A stretch of 64,000 nt of DNA from Thiomicrorhabdus sp041583835 (GCF_041583835.1 NZ_JBFHFC010000010.1:17505-81504), one strand, 5' to 3'; shown: positions 45,678 to 56,055, counted from the stretch's first letter. Program-made: numbers and translations. The notes: generated by a model not told the origin, from the letters alone.

Positions 45678-46949
45678 ATGAAGCTACTCACTCTTGGCGT
45701 TAATCACGAGACCGCACCGGTCGACATCCGTGAAACCGTGTCATTCACTCCAGAACGGGCTCTTTGCGCGATGTCCGAACTCAAAAATAAGCAATTGGTC
45801 TCAGAGTGTATCATCTTATCCACATGCAACAGAACTGAAATTTATTGCACGCCCAAAAGCCCCGATGCACTCAAACAAATCCATGCTTGGCTGGACGCTT
45901 TCTTTGAACAACCCGAAAATGCCTTAAATCAATATCTCTACAACTACCATGATATCGATGCGGTAAAACACATTATGCGGGTTGCCAGCGGATTAAACTC
46001 ATTAGTATTAGGCGAACCGCAAATTTTCGGCCAAGTTAAAGACGCCTATAATTTGGCTCATAAGGCTGACAGCATCCACCATACTTTGGAAAACCTGTTC
46101 CAGCACATATTCAGAACGGTCAAACAAGTGCGTACCGACACAGCCATAGGCTCCAGTCCGGTATCAGTCGCTTTTTCCGCAGTCACGCTATCCAAACAGT
46201 TCTTCGGCGACCTTTCCGAACAAACCGCTTTGCTTCTTGGCGCCGGCGAGACCATCGAACTGGTTGCACGCCACTTGAAAGAGAGCCAAATCGGAAAACT
46301 GATCATCGCCAACCGCACTCTGGAACGCGCACATGACCTAGCCGAAAGTGTCGGCGGTTATGCCATCCAACTGGATGAAATTCCGGATCATTTGCACGAA
46401 GCGGATTTAGTTATCGGATCGACCGGCAGTCCCAATGCAATCTTGAAAAAAGAGCAGGTCAAGCCGGCTTTAAAACGTCGTAAAAACCGTCCGATGTTCA
46501 TGGTGGATATCGCCGTTCCTCGGGATATCGAAGCCAGCATCGAAGAACTGGAAGACGTCTACCTCTACACGGTCGACGACCTGCATGAAATCATTGAAGA
46601 TAACAAACAGTCACGCCAGACCGCCGCATTGGAAGCGGAAGAGATTATTGATGTTCAGGCGGAAACTTTCATGGCGCAATTAAATGCAATCCAACAGGTC
46701 AACCCGTTGATTCATCAATACCGCCAACACTGTCTGGAAATTAAGGATCAAGCCATGAATCAAGCGTTACGTCAGCTTGAACTCGGTACCGATCCTCAAG
46801 AAATCATCAAAAAACTGGCTAACCAACTGACTAACAAGCTATTGCACACGCCAACCAAACAGCTACACCAAGCCGGCTTGGCGGGTCAACACAACTTAAT
46901 CGACTCGGCAAAAACGCTTTTATTGGCCGACGACGAACAACACAAGTAG
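45678..46949 (+). CDS. hemA: Glutamyl-tRNA reductase
   Basis: First committed enzyme of the C5 heme pathway; reduces Glu-tRNA to glutamate-1-semialdehyde with NADPH. The catalytic Cys50 lies in STCNRTEIYC. The NADPH domain shows ALLLGAGETIEL, and a C-terminal dimerisation helix bundle follows. 423 aa. It heads hemA-prfA-prmC-moeB, with 67 bases to prfA. Confidence 0.98.
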   Translation: MKLLTLGVNHETAPVDIRETVSFTPERALCAMSELKNKQLVSECIILSTCNRTEIYCTPKSPDALKQIHAWLDAFFEQPENALNQYLYNYHDIDAVKHIMRVASGLNSLVLGEPQIFGQVKDAYNLAHKADSIHHTLENLFQHIFRTVKQVRTDTAIGSSPVSVAFSAVTLSKQFFGDLSEQTALLLGAGETIELVARHLKESQIGKLIIANRTLERAHDLAESVGGYAIQLDEIPDHLHEADLVIGSTGSPNAILKKEQVKPALKRRKNRPMFMVDIAVPRDIEASIEELEDVYLYTVDDLHEIIEDNKQSRQTAALEAEEIIDVQAETFMAQLNAIQQVNPLIHQYRQHCLEIKDQAMNQALRQLELGTDPQEIIKKLANQLTNKLLHTPTKQLHQAGLAGQHNLIDSAKTLLLADDEQHK

Positions 46950-47016
46950 CGCAAGCTAGCCTTTATAATTCTTTATAACCTGACATTTTCACCGTCAACT
47001 GAACATCGAGAACCCC

Positions 47017-48105
47017 GTGAAAGACTCTATTCGAATCAAACTGCAAAACTTGGTAGAACGCCTGGATGAGGTCAACGCCCTGATCTCCGATCCAGACGTC
47101 ATCAGTGACCAAAACAAATTCCGCGGCCTGACCAAAGAACACGCACAACTAACTCCGGTAGTCGATGCCTTCAATGCATTCGAAAGCACCGAAGGCGATT
47201 TGCAGGAAGCTAAGGATATGATTAAGTCCGGCGATCCCGACCTTAAGGAAATGGGACAAGAAGAGCTTCCTCAACTGGAAAAACAGTTAGCTAACTTGGA
47301 ACTCGAACTGCAAACCATGCTATTGCCTCGCGATCCGAACGACGACGCCAACATATTCCTGGAAATCCGTGCAGGAACCGGCGGGGACGAAGCCGCAATT
47401 TTTGCCGGAGACCTGTTCAGAATGTACAGCCGTTATGCTGAGAAGATGCGCTGGCAGGTAGAAGTGATTAACTCACAAGAAGGCGAACACGGCGGCTACA
47501 AAGAGATTATCGCCCGTCTTATCGGTGACGGCGCCTACTCGAAACTCAAATTCGAATCGGGCGCACATCGCGTCCAACGCGTACCGGCCACAGAAACTCA
47601 AGGGCGAGTACATACCTCCGCAGCAACCGTCGTCATTATGCCGGAAGCACCGGATGTTGAAGAAATCGAGTTAAACCCGGCCGACTTAAAAGTTGATACT
47701 TTCCGTGCCTCCGGTGCCGGTGGTCAGCACGTTAACAAGACCGATTCCGCTATCCGTATCACCCACATTCCGACCGGAACCGTGGTTGAATGTCAGGACG
47801 AACGTTCACAGCATAAAAACCGTGCACGCGCCATGTCCTTACTGGCTTCCCGCATCATGGATGCCAAACGCCAAGTGCATGAAAAAGAGATTGCCCAGGA
47901 ACGTAAAAGTCTGGTCGGTAGCGGCGACCGTTCTGAACGAATTCGTACCTACAACTATCCTCAAGGTCGCGTGACCGATCACCGTATCAACTTAACCCTA
48001 TATAAGTTGGACGAAATCATGGCAGGCGGACTCGAGCAAGTTATCGACCCACTGGTGAACGAATACCAAGCCGAACAGCTTGCCGCTCTCAGCGCGGAAA
48101 ACTGA
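47017..48105 (+). CDS. prfA: Peptide chain release factor 1
   Basis: Recognises UAA and UAG and triggers peptide release. The GGQ motif is at residues 235-237 (GAGGQHVNKTDSA); its glutamine is methylated by PrmC, encoded next. The codon-recognition loop PAT is in RVPATETQGRVH. 362 aa. The start is GTG, as in several relatives. Confidence 0.98.
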   Translation: MKDSIRIKLQNLVERLDEVNALISDPDVISDQNKFRGLTKEHAQLTPVVDAFNAFESTEGDLQEAKDMIKSGDPDLKEMGQEELPQLEKQLANLELELQTMLLPRDPNDDANIFLEIRAGTGGDEAAIFAGDLFRMYSRYAEKMRWQVEVINSQEGEHGGYKEIIARLIGDGAYSKLKFESGAHRVQRVPATETQGRVHTSAATVVIMPEAPDVEEIELNPADLKVDTFRASGAGGQHVNKTDSAIRITHIPTGTVVECQDERSQHKNRARAMSLLASRIMDAKRQVHEKEIAQERKSLVGSGDRSERIRTYNYPQGRVTDHRINLTLYKLDEIMAGGLEQVIDPLVNEYQAEQLAALSAEN

Positions 48106-48132
48106 TCCGTCGATATTAAGAGGCCAGGCTTC

Positions 48133-48987
48133 GTGAAGACCATCCAAGAGGCGCTTGATAGGGCCAGCAGTCAAATTCGTAGCCAAGCGATCGGCGACAC
48201 ACCACGCCTGGATGCCGAACTGCTGTTGGCGCACTGCCTCGGCCAAACCCGAACCTACCTGTTCACATGGCCGGAAAAAGCACTGGATAACAGACAGCTA
48301 AGCTGTTTTGAAGAAAAGTTACAACAGCGTTTACAAGGCCACCCAATTGCACACCTAACCGGCGAACGGGAATTCTGGGGATTAGCGCTGAAAGTCACCA
48401 ACGACACTCTGATTCCGCGCCCCGACACCGAAATCCTGATCGAAACGGCGCTTAGCATTCTGCCTGACCAATCCCCTTGCGATATTCTTGACTTAGGCAC
48501 CGGAACGGGCGCTATTGCGTTGGCACTAAAATCCGAACGGCCGCAATGCCGCGTCATGGCCGTCGACCTAAGCTTACCGGCACTTAAAGTTGCGCAGGAA
48601 AACGCCCGGAACCTTAAACTCGACATCGAATTCAAACAAAGTAGCTGGTTTGAAAATATTGATTCCAGCGAACGCTTCGACCTGATCGTTTCAAATCCTC
48701 CATACATTGAAGATAAAGACGAGCACCTGTCGCAAGGCGATGTTCGCTTTGAACCGATCACAGCATTAACCGCCGGACATGACGGCCTCAACGATTTGAA
48801 AATCATTATTCAACAGGCCTGCTCCTTCTTGAAACCGCAAGGCTGGACCCTGGTCGAGCATGGTTACAACCAGGCCGGTGCCGTGCAACAGTTGTTTTTA
48901 CAATACGGCTACCGGAACATCGCCACCATCAAAGATTATGGCGATAACCCTCGCATGACACTTGGACAACTTCCGGAACGGTTATAG
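48133..48987 (+). CDS. prmC: Peptide chain release factor N5-glutamine methyltransferase
   Basis: SAM-dependent methyltransferase for the GGQ glutamine of RF1 and RF2. Motif I is LDLGTGTGAIALAL, and the catalytic NPPY is at 188-191. An N-terminal helical RF-binding domain precedes. 284 aa, GTG start, 27 bases after prfA. Confidence 0.97.
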   Translation: MKTIQEALDRASSQIRSQAIGDTPRLDAELLLAHCLGQTRTYLFTWPEKALDNRQLSCFEEKLQQRLQGHPIAHLTGEREFWGLALKVTNDTLIPRPDTEILIETALSILPDQSPCDILDLGTGTGAIALALKSERPQCRVMAVDLSLPALKVAQENARNLKLDIEFKQSSWFENIDSSERFDLIVSNPPYIEDKDEHLSQGDVRFEPITALTAGHDGLNDLKIIIQQACSFLKPQGWTLVEHGYNQAGAVQQLFLQYGYRNIATIKDYGDNPRMTLGQLPERL

Positions 48988-49064
48988 CCACCCAATAAAA
49001 CCGAATTGGAAAAAGCCGGACGATTCACTTTAAAATAAGAAAACCATAAAGCGGAATAGAAACT

Positions 49065-49838
49065 ATGCCAAACCCGTTGAAAACCGAACTCAATGATGCG
49101 GAACTATCGCGTTACAGCCGCCAAATCCTACTACCGGAAATCGACTACAGCGGGCAATTGACCCTATCTCAATCGCACGCCGTTATTTTTGGTTTAGGTG
49201 GCTTAGGCTCTCCGGTTTCGCTCTATCTCGCTTCTGCCGGAATTGGTAAACTGACATTGGTGGATTTCGACGAAGTCGACGACTCCAATTTACAACGCCA
49301 AGTCGTTCATCGCGAAGTCAATATCGGTCAGCCCAAGGTTGAATCGGCTAAACAGAATCTCTCCGCACTGAATCACCATATTGAAATAGAAACCGTCAAT
49401 CATCGACTTGACTCAGAGGAGTTGCAAAAGCTGGTTGACTCGTCCGACGTCGTTCTTGATTGTACCGACAATTTCTCCTCGCGCTTTGCCCTGAACCGCG
49501 CCTGCTACCAAGCCAAAAAACCATTGATTTCCGGCGCGGCAATCCGCTGGGAAGGACAGCTCAGCACTTACGATTTCCGTAAACCGGACAGTCCGTGCTA
49601 TCAATGCCTTTACAAAGAGGAAGGCGGCGTGGAATTGACTTGCAGCCAGAACGGCGTACTTTCGCCGGTCGTAGGAATGATAGGGAGCATGCAGGCGATC
49701 GAAGCAATCAAAGCGCTGCTTGACCAGCCTACTTTGACCGGAAAACTGATGATTGTCGACGCTTACACCATGCAGATACGGACACTCAATCTAAAGAAAG
49801 ACGAACAGTGCCACCATTGCGGTAAAGACCAACCGTAG
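49065..49838 (+). CDS. moeB: Molybdopterin-synthase adenylyltransferase (MoeB/ThiF family)
   Basis: E1-like enzyme that adenylates the C-terminal glycine of MoaD or ThiS. ATP-binding FGLGGLGSPVSLYLA, the Arg finger NLQRQVVH and two zinc-binding cysteine pairs (CYQC near residue 185, CHHC near the end) are visible. 257 aa. In Pseudomonas and others moeB follows prmC, as here. Position favours MoeB, but ThiF cannot be excluded by sequence. Convergent with motB at 8 bases. Confidence 0.88.
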   Translation: MPNPLKTELNDAELSRYSRQILLPEIDYSGQLTLSQSHAVIFGLGGLGSPVSLYLASAGIGKLTLVDFDEVDDSNLQRQVVHREVNIGQPKVESAKQNLSALNHHIEIETVNHRLDSEELQKLVDSSDVVLDCTDNFSSRFALNRACYQAKKPLISGAAIRWEGQLSTYDFRKPDSPCYQCLYKEEGGVELTCSQNGVLSPVVGMIGSMQAIEAIKALLDQPTLTGKLMIVDAYTMQIRTLNLKKDEQCHHCGKDQP

Positions 49839-49846
49839 AGGCAACC

Positions 49847-50572
49847 TTATTTCGGCATGATCGGATCCCCGATCGGCTTCTGGGTTGTCTGACGTTTGTC
49901 GATTTTAATGATTACGCGGCGGTTCAACGAACGACTATAGGAAGAATCATTCGGCACCACCGGCTCGTTATCGGCATTCCCCTCGATTTTAACGAGATTC
50001 TTATCCAATCCCATATAAATAAAAGTTCGTGCAACCGTTGCCGCTCGGGCGGCGGACAATTCCCAGTTAGACGGAAATTGAAAATTACTGATCGGTAAAT
50101 CGTCGGTATAACCGGAAATCACCATTTTTTGCCCGCGCCCCATCAAGGTTTCACCTAACGCTTCCAACTGCTCTCGAGTATTATCGCTAATGGTGGCACG
50201 ACCGCTTTCAAAAAAACTGTCCGATCTTAGGGTAATCTTGGTGTAATCCGGCCCCTCTTCAATATCGACGTCTCGCGGATTCACCTTTTTAAGGGTTTCG
50301 CGAATCTCCTGCTCCGTAACCGGCGGTCTCAAATCCAACAAGTTGATCTCGGTGCCCGGTTGCGCCGCAGTTTGATCGAGCAAACTAACGGGCTGGGACG
50401 CCTCTTGCCCCGTCAAACTATCGACGAATGCCCGACGTTTCTCGGGCTCGACCACAGCCATCAGCCACATAACCAGGAAAAACACCATCAACACCGTCAT
50501 CAAATCGGCTAAAGCGATTTTCCACGAGCCTCCATGTGCTCCGCCTTCGTCATGACCTCCGCGACGTCCCAT
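49847..50572 (-). CDS. motB: Flagellar motor stator protein MotB
   Basis: One transmembrane helix after a short Gly/His-rich tail, with the ion-binding Asp23 in ALADLMTVLMVFFLVMWL, then a periplasmic OmpA-like domain that binds peptidoglycan (ISGYTDDLPISN, ELSAARAATVAR). 241 aa from the ATG at 50572, which has AAGGATG upstream; an in-frame GTG precedes it. It follows motA by 57 bases. No flagellar structural genes are nearby. Confidence 0.93.
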   Translation of the reverse strand: MGRRGGHDEGGAHGGSWKIALADLMTVLMVFFLVMWLMAVVEPEKRRAFVDSLTGQEASQPVSLLDQTAAQPGTEINLLDLRPPVTEQEIRETLKKVNPRDVDIEEGPDYTKITLRSDSFFESGRATISDNTREQLEALGETLMGRGQKMVISGYTDDLPISNFQFPSNWELSAARAATVARTFIYMGLDKNLVKIEGNADNEPVVPNDSSYSRSLNRRVIIKIDKRQTTQKPIGDPIMPK

Positions 50573-50629
50573 CACTTCATCCTTGGCACAGGCTATTCAT
50601 TAAAAAATTCATGCATAAACGCATACCGG

Positions 50630-51469
50630 CTATGCCTCATCACGCGGAACTTCAAATTCCGGCGGTACGCGCTGACGCCCGATTTCAACGGCTAAGTTTG
50701 GAGAAACGCCGCTTTCGTACGCTTCGATAAAAGCGGCGGCCATTTCAAACAAGGAACGGTCTTGGCGAATCATCACCTCAACGGCGTGCACAAAAGGCGC
50801 AATGACGGCAAACGCAACAAACACCCCGGTTAAAGTTCCCACTAAAGCGGCACCAATTGCCGTACCGATTTTAGCCACATCCATTTCACCACCCAGCATT
50901 TCCATGGTGATAATAACACCGAGTACAGCGGCAACGATCCCGAAACCGGGCAGCCAATCAGCCACCTTACCCAAGGCTTTGGGGACTTCCATCATCGACT
51001 GGTAGATATCGTCGATCTGATTTTCCAAATGGTGTTGAAAATTTAAGGTGGCGGGCGGATTAAGGAGCATGTAGCTGAAGTTATCGACAATAAATTTCTT
51101 CAAAGTCGGATGCTTCATTACTTGAGAATAATGCATGAAAATCGGGCTATTCTCAGGGCTGACAATGTGCTTTTCCAATACCAGCATTCCCGATGAACGC
51201 GACAGACGAGCCAACTCTTCCAATAATCCCAAGGTTTCCGCATACAGTTTTTTATTGACGCGTTCTCCGGCAAAGAAGCGTCCGACATAAGCCAGAGTGC
51301 GCATCCAGATATAAACCGGAGTCGACGCCAAAAATGCACCCAGAGAGATACCTAAAATAACCACTAATTCGGAAGGATGCCACAGGGCTGCCAGATTGCC
51401 GCCCATCAAGACGAAACCGCCCAACAAGCTTACCAGCACAATGATTATCCCAATGGGTTTTGCAAACAT
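50630..51469 (-). CDS. motA: Flagellar motor stator protein MotA
   Basis: 279-aa inner-membrane stator with four helices. The cytoplasmic loop retains Arg and Glu for rotor contact (SRSSGMLVLEKHI), and the helix 3 proline is in LPGFGIVAAVLGV. With MotB it makes an ion-driven stator unit. Ion type is not decided by visible residues. Confidence 0.93.
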   Translation of the reverse strand: MFAKPIGIIIVLVSLLGGFVLMGGNLAALWHPSELVVILGISLGAFLASTPVYIWMRTLAYVGRFFAGERVNKKLYAETLGLLEELARLSRSSGMLVLEKHIVSPENSPIFMHYSQVMKHPTLKKFIVDNFSYMLLNPPATLNFQHHLENQIDDIYQSMMEVPKALGKVADWLPGFGIVAAVLGVIITMEMLGGEMDVAKIGTAIGAALVGTLTGVFVAFAVIAPFVHAVEVMIRQDRSLFEMAAAFIEAYESGVSPNLAVEIGRQRVPPEFEVPRDEA

Positions 51470-51642
51470 ATCAGATCACTTTATAGAAATATTAGGGTTC
51501 TACCAATTCGATTCGTTTAACATTTCATTCCGCATCAAATCACCCATACGGAAATCGCCTTTCCGACCGGCCGTTTTATGCAAACGAAAACTAAAAACCT
51601 ACAAAAGCAAAACCCATACCAATGCCTACTTACCCATTTCAT

Positions 51643-53871
51643 TTAGGTTACGATCTGAATGGAAGTCACCTTTTTCAAGGTTCTAGGTAGAACGATTCCG
51701 CGCTTGGCGCGTGCTGAAAATGCCTCTTCAATTGCCGTCGGCCCAAAGGTCTTCTCGTATTTGTCCGCGACCAAACTCAACTTACTGCCCGGCTGGAAAG
51801 CAAACACGGCGTTCACATTCTGACCTTTCGGCATTTGAATTAATTTATTACCTTTACCTTTAGCAAGCGCCGGCAATTCTTCCGCTTTAAACACCAACAT
51901 TCTAGGTTCGTCGGTAACGACGACCACCCAATCATCCGGCTGAACTTTCGCAGGAACCAGTACCGAAGACTTGTCCGGCAAACTCAGAATGGTTTTACCG
52001 GCTTTGTTTTTGGAATACAGATTCTCCAGACTCGTGATAAAACCGTAACCTGCCGAGGAAGCTAGAATGATCTGTTCGTCTGCCGATCCTAGCAACACAT
52101 GTCTGAAATTAGCGCCCGCCGGAGGACTTAATCGTCCGGTTAAAGGTTCGCCGTGACTTCGCGCCGACGGCAAGCTGTGCGCCGCCAACGCATAGGCTCG
52201 TCCGGTATCGTCTATGAACACACAGGTCTGTCGGCTCTGTCCGCTGTCTTGACTGCAAAATGCATCGCCCGATTTGTAGCCCAAGCTCATACCGTCGACA
52301 TCGTGACCTTTCGCCGCACGCACCCAACCGTTTTCAGAGAGTACGACGGTCACGGCTTCCGACGGCAACAGATCCTGCTCGCTCATCGCCTGAGCCAAAC
52401 GTGCCTGTACCAATGGTGATTTTCGTTCGTCGCCATAGGTTTCCGCATCTGCCAACAACTCTTTTTTCACCAAGGTTTTCAAACGGGTGGCGCTGCCTAA
52501 AATCTTTTCCAACTTCTGTCTCTCGGCTTCCAACTCGGCCTGCTCGGTACGGATTTTCATCTCTTCCAAACGAGCCAAATGACGAAGTTTCAATTCCAGA
52601 ATCGCTTCGGCTTGCAAATCACTGATCCCGAAACGCTCCATCAAAACCGGTTTCGGTTTCTCTTCCTCGCGAATAATCGCAATAACTTCGTCGATATTCA
52701 GAAAAGCGATCAGCAACCCGTCCAAAATATGCAATCTCGCCAACACCTTATCCAAACGGTACTGTAAACGACGACGCACGGTCTCTGTACGATAAGTCAG
52801 CCATTCGGTGAGCATACTCTTCAGGTTTTTAACCTGAGGACGGCCGTTCAAACCAATCACATTAAAATTGGCTCGATAACTTTTTTCCAAATCGGTGGTT
52901 GCACACAAATGCAGCATCGCGGTTTCGACATCCACTCGTTTGGAACGTAATTCCAAAACAAAACGAACCGGGTTTTCATGATCCGACTCGTCTCGTAAAT
53001 CCACCACCATCGGTAATTTCTTGGCGCGCATCTGCGAAGCGATCTGCTCCAATAGCTTGGAACCGGACACCTGATAAGGCAATGCATCGATGACCACATT
53101 GACGCCGTCTTCTACATGATAACTGGCACGCTGGCGAATGGCCCCGTTACCAGTTTCATATAATTTCAACAATTCACTGCGCGGCGTAATAACCTGTGCG
53201 ACATTCGGATAGTCCGGCGCCGGAATATGTTCCATCAATTCTTCGGTTGTCAACTTGGGGTTATCCAAAAGAGCCACACAGCCGTTAATGACTTCTACCA
53301 GGTTATGCGGTGGGATATCGGTCGCCATCCCCACCGCGATTCCGGAAGTTCCGTTTAAAAGCACATGAGGAACGCGGGCAGGCAACACGAGAGGCTCATC
53401 CATCGTACCGTCAAAGTTAGGTGTCCAATCGACCGTACCTTGCGCGACCTCTTCAAGCAGCAATTGACTGAATTTGGATAGTCTGGATTCGGTATAACGC
53501 ATCGCGGCAAACGATTTGGGGTCATCCATCGATCCCCAGTTTCCTTGCCCGTCGATCAATGGATAACGGAAAGAGAAATCCTGCGCCATCAACACCATCG
53601 CTTCGTAACAAGCGCTGTCGCCGTGCGGATGGAATTTACCGAGTACATCCCCGACGGTTCTCGCGGATTTTTTGTATTTGGCGCTTGCTTTCAAACCCAA
53701 CTCGGACATAGCGTAAATGATTCGGCGCTGTACCGGCTTCAGGCCATCGCCGATGTGCGGCAAAGCACGGTCAAGGATAACGTACATGGCATAATCTAAG
53801 TACGCTTTTTCAGTAAAACTGGCAACAGGTAACTGTTCAATCCCTTCATAGTTAATCACTTGCTGAGACAC
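51643..53871 (-). CDS. parC: DNA topoisomerase IV subunit A
   Basis: Type IIA topoisomerase subunit that decatenates daughter chromosomes. The catalytic Tyr126 lies in FAAMRYTESRLS. The quinolone-resistance region reads HPHGDSACYEAM with Ser86 and Glu90, the drug-sensitive residues by analogy to Ser80/Glu84 of E. coli. 742 aa with the shorter, degenerate C-terminal beta-pinwheel typical of ParC. GTG start. parE is not in the window. A small HMA protein gene lies just upstream, 14 bases away. Confidence 0.96.
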   Translation of the reverse strand: MSQQVINYEGIEQLPVASFTEKAYLDYAMYVILDRALPHIGDGLKPVQRRIIYAMSELGLKASAKYKKSARTVGDVLGKFHPHGDSACYEAMVLMAQDFSFRYPLIDGQGNWGSMDDPKSFAAMRYTESRLSKFSQLLLEEVAQGTVDWTPNFDGTMDEPLVLPARVPHVLLNGTSGIAVGMATDIPPHNLVEVINGCVALLDNPKLTTEELMEHIPAPDYPNVAQVITPRSELLKLYETGNGAIRQRASYHVEDGVNVVIDALPYQVSGSKLLEQIASQMRAKKLPMVVDLRDESDHENPVRFVLELRSKRVDVETAMLHLCATTDLEKSYRANFNVIGLNGRPQVKNLKSMLTEWLTYRTETVRRRLQYRLDKVLARLHILDGLLIAFLNIDEVIAIIREEEKPKPVLMERFGISDLQAEAILELKLRHLARLEEMKIRTEQAELEAERQKLEKILGSATRLKTLVKKELLADAETYGDERKSPLVQARLAQAMSEQDLLPSEAVTVVLSENGWVRAAKGHDVDGMSLGYKSGDAFCSQDSGQSRQTCVFIDDTGRAYALAAHSLPSARSHGEPLTGRLSPPAGANFRHVLLGSADEQIILASSAGYGFITSLENLYSKNKAGKTILSLPDKSSVLVPAKVQPDDWVVVVTDEPRMLVFKAEELPALAKGKGNKLIQMPKGQNVNAVFAFQPGSKLSLVADKYEKTFGPTAIEEAFSARAKRGIVLPRTLKKVTSIQIVT

Positions 53872-53885
53872 AATCCACTCCTAAC

Positions 53886-54185
53886 TTAGTGCTCTTTATC
53901 AGTTAATTTGCCCACGGCGCAAGAGACAAACGATTTCGCCTTGGCGCCCGTTGCCCGTAACCCTTCGACACTGCCTACTTGAGGATACCCCATTTTTTGC
54001 AACTGCAAGAGTACCTGCTCCAGCAAACCCTCTTCGGGAGCCGCACTGTCGACTGCGATGCATACAACACCTTGAGCGACATCAACATCGACCTGTTCAA
54101 CACCTTCCAAACCCAACAACTGTTTGCGAATACTGTTTGCACAGCCGCCGCATTTTATATTCTCAACTGCAATTTCCAAGCCCAT
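53886..54185 (-). CDS. Heavy-metal-associated (HMA) domain protein
   Basis: 99-aa protein with one ferredoxin-like HMA domain. The metal motif KCGGCANSI has Cys12 and Cys15. An extra 30-residue tail (GAKAKSFVSCAVGKLTDKEH) contains a third cysteine. Such proteins ferry copper or zinc to P-type ATPases. The start at 54185 is supported by GGTGGGA just upstream. It is 14 bases before parC and seems to share its transcript; no metal transporter gene is nearby. Confidence 0.85.
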   Translation of the reverse strand: MGLEIAVENIKCGGCANSIRKQLLGLEGVEQVDVDVAQGVVCIAVDSAAPEEGLLEQVLLQLQKMGYPQVGSVEGLRATGAKAKSFVSCAVGKLTDKEH

Positions 54186-54399
54186 AATCCCACCTTGGCA
54201 AACCAACCGCTAAAATTCATCTATTTCAACGCAATAATCTAACACACTTCCATAATCGGTGTACCCGCCACAGACAAATTTTAATCACAATACAAAAGCA
54301 AACTTCCTCAGCACGCCAATAACCAAGCAAAACACTGGGTTAATAACGCGTTTCAAGCTACAATGATACCCCTAATTGCCTAATTCCAAACTGCGAGCC

Positions 54400-55842
54400 A
54401 TGTCGAACTTCTTCAACCGTTATACTCAACTGCCGAACCATTTTTTCAGCAAGGTTCAGCCCGAATCATTGGCGAATCCAACATTGGTACATCGTAATCT
54501 GTCTTTGGAAGAAAGCCTGGGGCTAACCCTATCCGCACAAACCGTATTGGAGATGGTATCCGGGCAGAACCTCCCGGCCGGATGCGATCCGCTCGCCCAG
54601 AAATACACCGGCCATCAATTCGGTTATTACAACCCGGACCTCGGTGACGGCAGAGGATTACTGCTCGGACAGTGTGAAGACGATCAACAACAAATTTGGG
54701 ATCTTCACCTCAAAGGTTCAGGACAAACTCCATACTCCCGCAGAGGCGACGGCCGTGCCGTATTACGTTCCGCTATCCGCGAATATCTGGGCGGCGAAGC
54801 GCTTCACGCCTTAGGCATTCCTAGTTCCCGTTGTCTGGCGGTTTGCCATAGCCAAGAAACCGTTTGGCGCGAACAGATGGAGCCCCGCGCCAGCTATATA
54901 CGCGTCGCCAAAACCCATGTGCGCTTCGGTCATTTCGAATGGTTGGCACAACAACAGGACGTTGCAGGATTCAAACTTCTCGCGGACTATGTCATTGAAA
55001 CGATCTACCCTGCGCTAAAACAAATTGATGAAAGTGACAGATATGGGGAATTATTATCCGTCATCTGCCAAAAGACGGCTGAATTGATCGCAAGTTGGCA
55101 GTCCGTCGGTTTTTGTCACGGCGTTTTAAACACCGACAATATGTCAATCGCAGCGGAAACCTTCGACTTCGGCCCTTACGCTTTTATGGACGACTTCAAG
55201 ATACACCATATCTGTAACCATTCGGATACCGAAGGTCGTTACGCTTACAGTCAACAACCGAGCATCGGCTTATGGAACTGCCAAGTATTAGCCGCCTCTT
55301 TTGGACTGGTACTCAATCAAGAGCAGCAAGAACATGCCGTCAACGAATATGTTGAGACATACAACCGAAGTTATCTGGAAAAGATGCGCGCTAAAATCGG
55401 CCTACAAGAAAATTTTGAAGAAGACCGCAAGATGGTGGCCGACCTATTGATACTGATGGATCAATCCGACTTGGATTTTCAGCACTTTTTCTTGCGACTT
55501 GCCGATTTTGAAACCGAACAGGCCTGTCTGGACGCGCAATGGCTACCGGATTCGAAATACTGGCGTATCTGGTTAGAACGTTATTACATTCGACGCACGT
55601 TGGAGTTGAATCCGCAACAATGTAACGAATTGATACTCAAAAACACACCAAAATTCGTACTTCGAAACTACATCAATCAAGAAATTATCGAAGCGGCGGA
55701 ACAAGGGGATTTCACTTTATTGGAAACTTGTTTTGAGGCCATCCAGAATCCAATGAGCAAACACCCCTCTCTGCCCGAACGTTATTACCAACCTCCGCAA
55801 AGTGCATCCCAAAAAGGAATCGCTCTAAGCTGTTCCTCGTAG
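54400..55842 (+). CDS. selO: Protein adenylyltransferase SelO (YdiU family)
   Basis: Pseudokinase-fold enzyme that AMPylates proteins on Ser, Thr or Tyr and helps in redox stress. Family motifs: YTGHQFGYYNPDLGDGRG, LHLKGSGQTPYSRRGDGRA, and the active-site FCHGVLNTDNMS plus DFGPYAF metal-binding segments. The C-terminus ends in SCSS, where eukaryotic forms carry selenocysteine; here the codon is Cys. 480 aa from the ATG at 54400; a TTG at 54376 is in frame but has no good ribosome site. Confidence 0.95.
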   Translation: MSNFFNRYTQLPNHFFSKVQPESLANPTLVHRNLSLEESLGLTLSAQTVLEMVSGQNLPAGCDPLAQKYTGHQFGYYNPDLGDGRGLLLGQCEDDQQQIWDLHLKGSGQTPYSRRGDGRAVLRSAIREYLGGEALHALGIPSSRCLAVCHSQETVWREQMEPRASYIRVAKTHVRFGHFEWLAQQQDVAGFKLLADYVIETIYPALKQIDESDRYGELLSVICQKTAELIASWQSVGFCHGVLNTDNMSIAAETFDFGPYAFMDDFKIHHICNHSDTEGRYAYSQQPSIGLWNCQVLAASFGLVLNQEQQEHAVNEYVETYNRSYLEKMRAKIGLQENFEEDRKMVADLLILMDQSDLDFQHFFLRLADFETEQACLDAQWLPDSKYWRIWLERYYIRRTLELNPQQCNELILKNTPKFVLRNYINQEIIEAAEQGDFTLLETCFEAIQNPMSKHPSLPERYYQPPQSASQKGIALSCSS

Positions 55843-56055
55843 AGCCATACTTTAAACACTATTCCGACAGGCTTTGAACAACGAATTCGACCTACAAACT
55901 TGAAACAAAACCCTAGATTATGTAATAAAATAGAACGAAAGCTTGGGAAGTAAAAAGTCGAATATCATCGGCCTCAGAAAAATTTATTCCCGGCAAATCA
56001 ATCACGCAAAACAACAGATTTAAGGTTTATAAAAACAAGAATAAGTGCGAACCGA

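Noticed and set aside
51470..51642. Flagellar sigma-28 promoter before motA
   Set aside because: No TAAA-N15-GCCGATAA-like element could be found on the minus strand.
55830..55842. Selenocysteine in SelO
   Set aside because: The position reads a Cys codon followed by Ser-Ser and a stop; no in-frame TGA or SECIS is needed.
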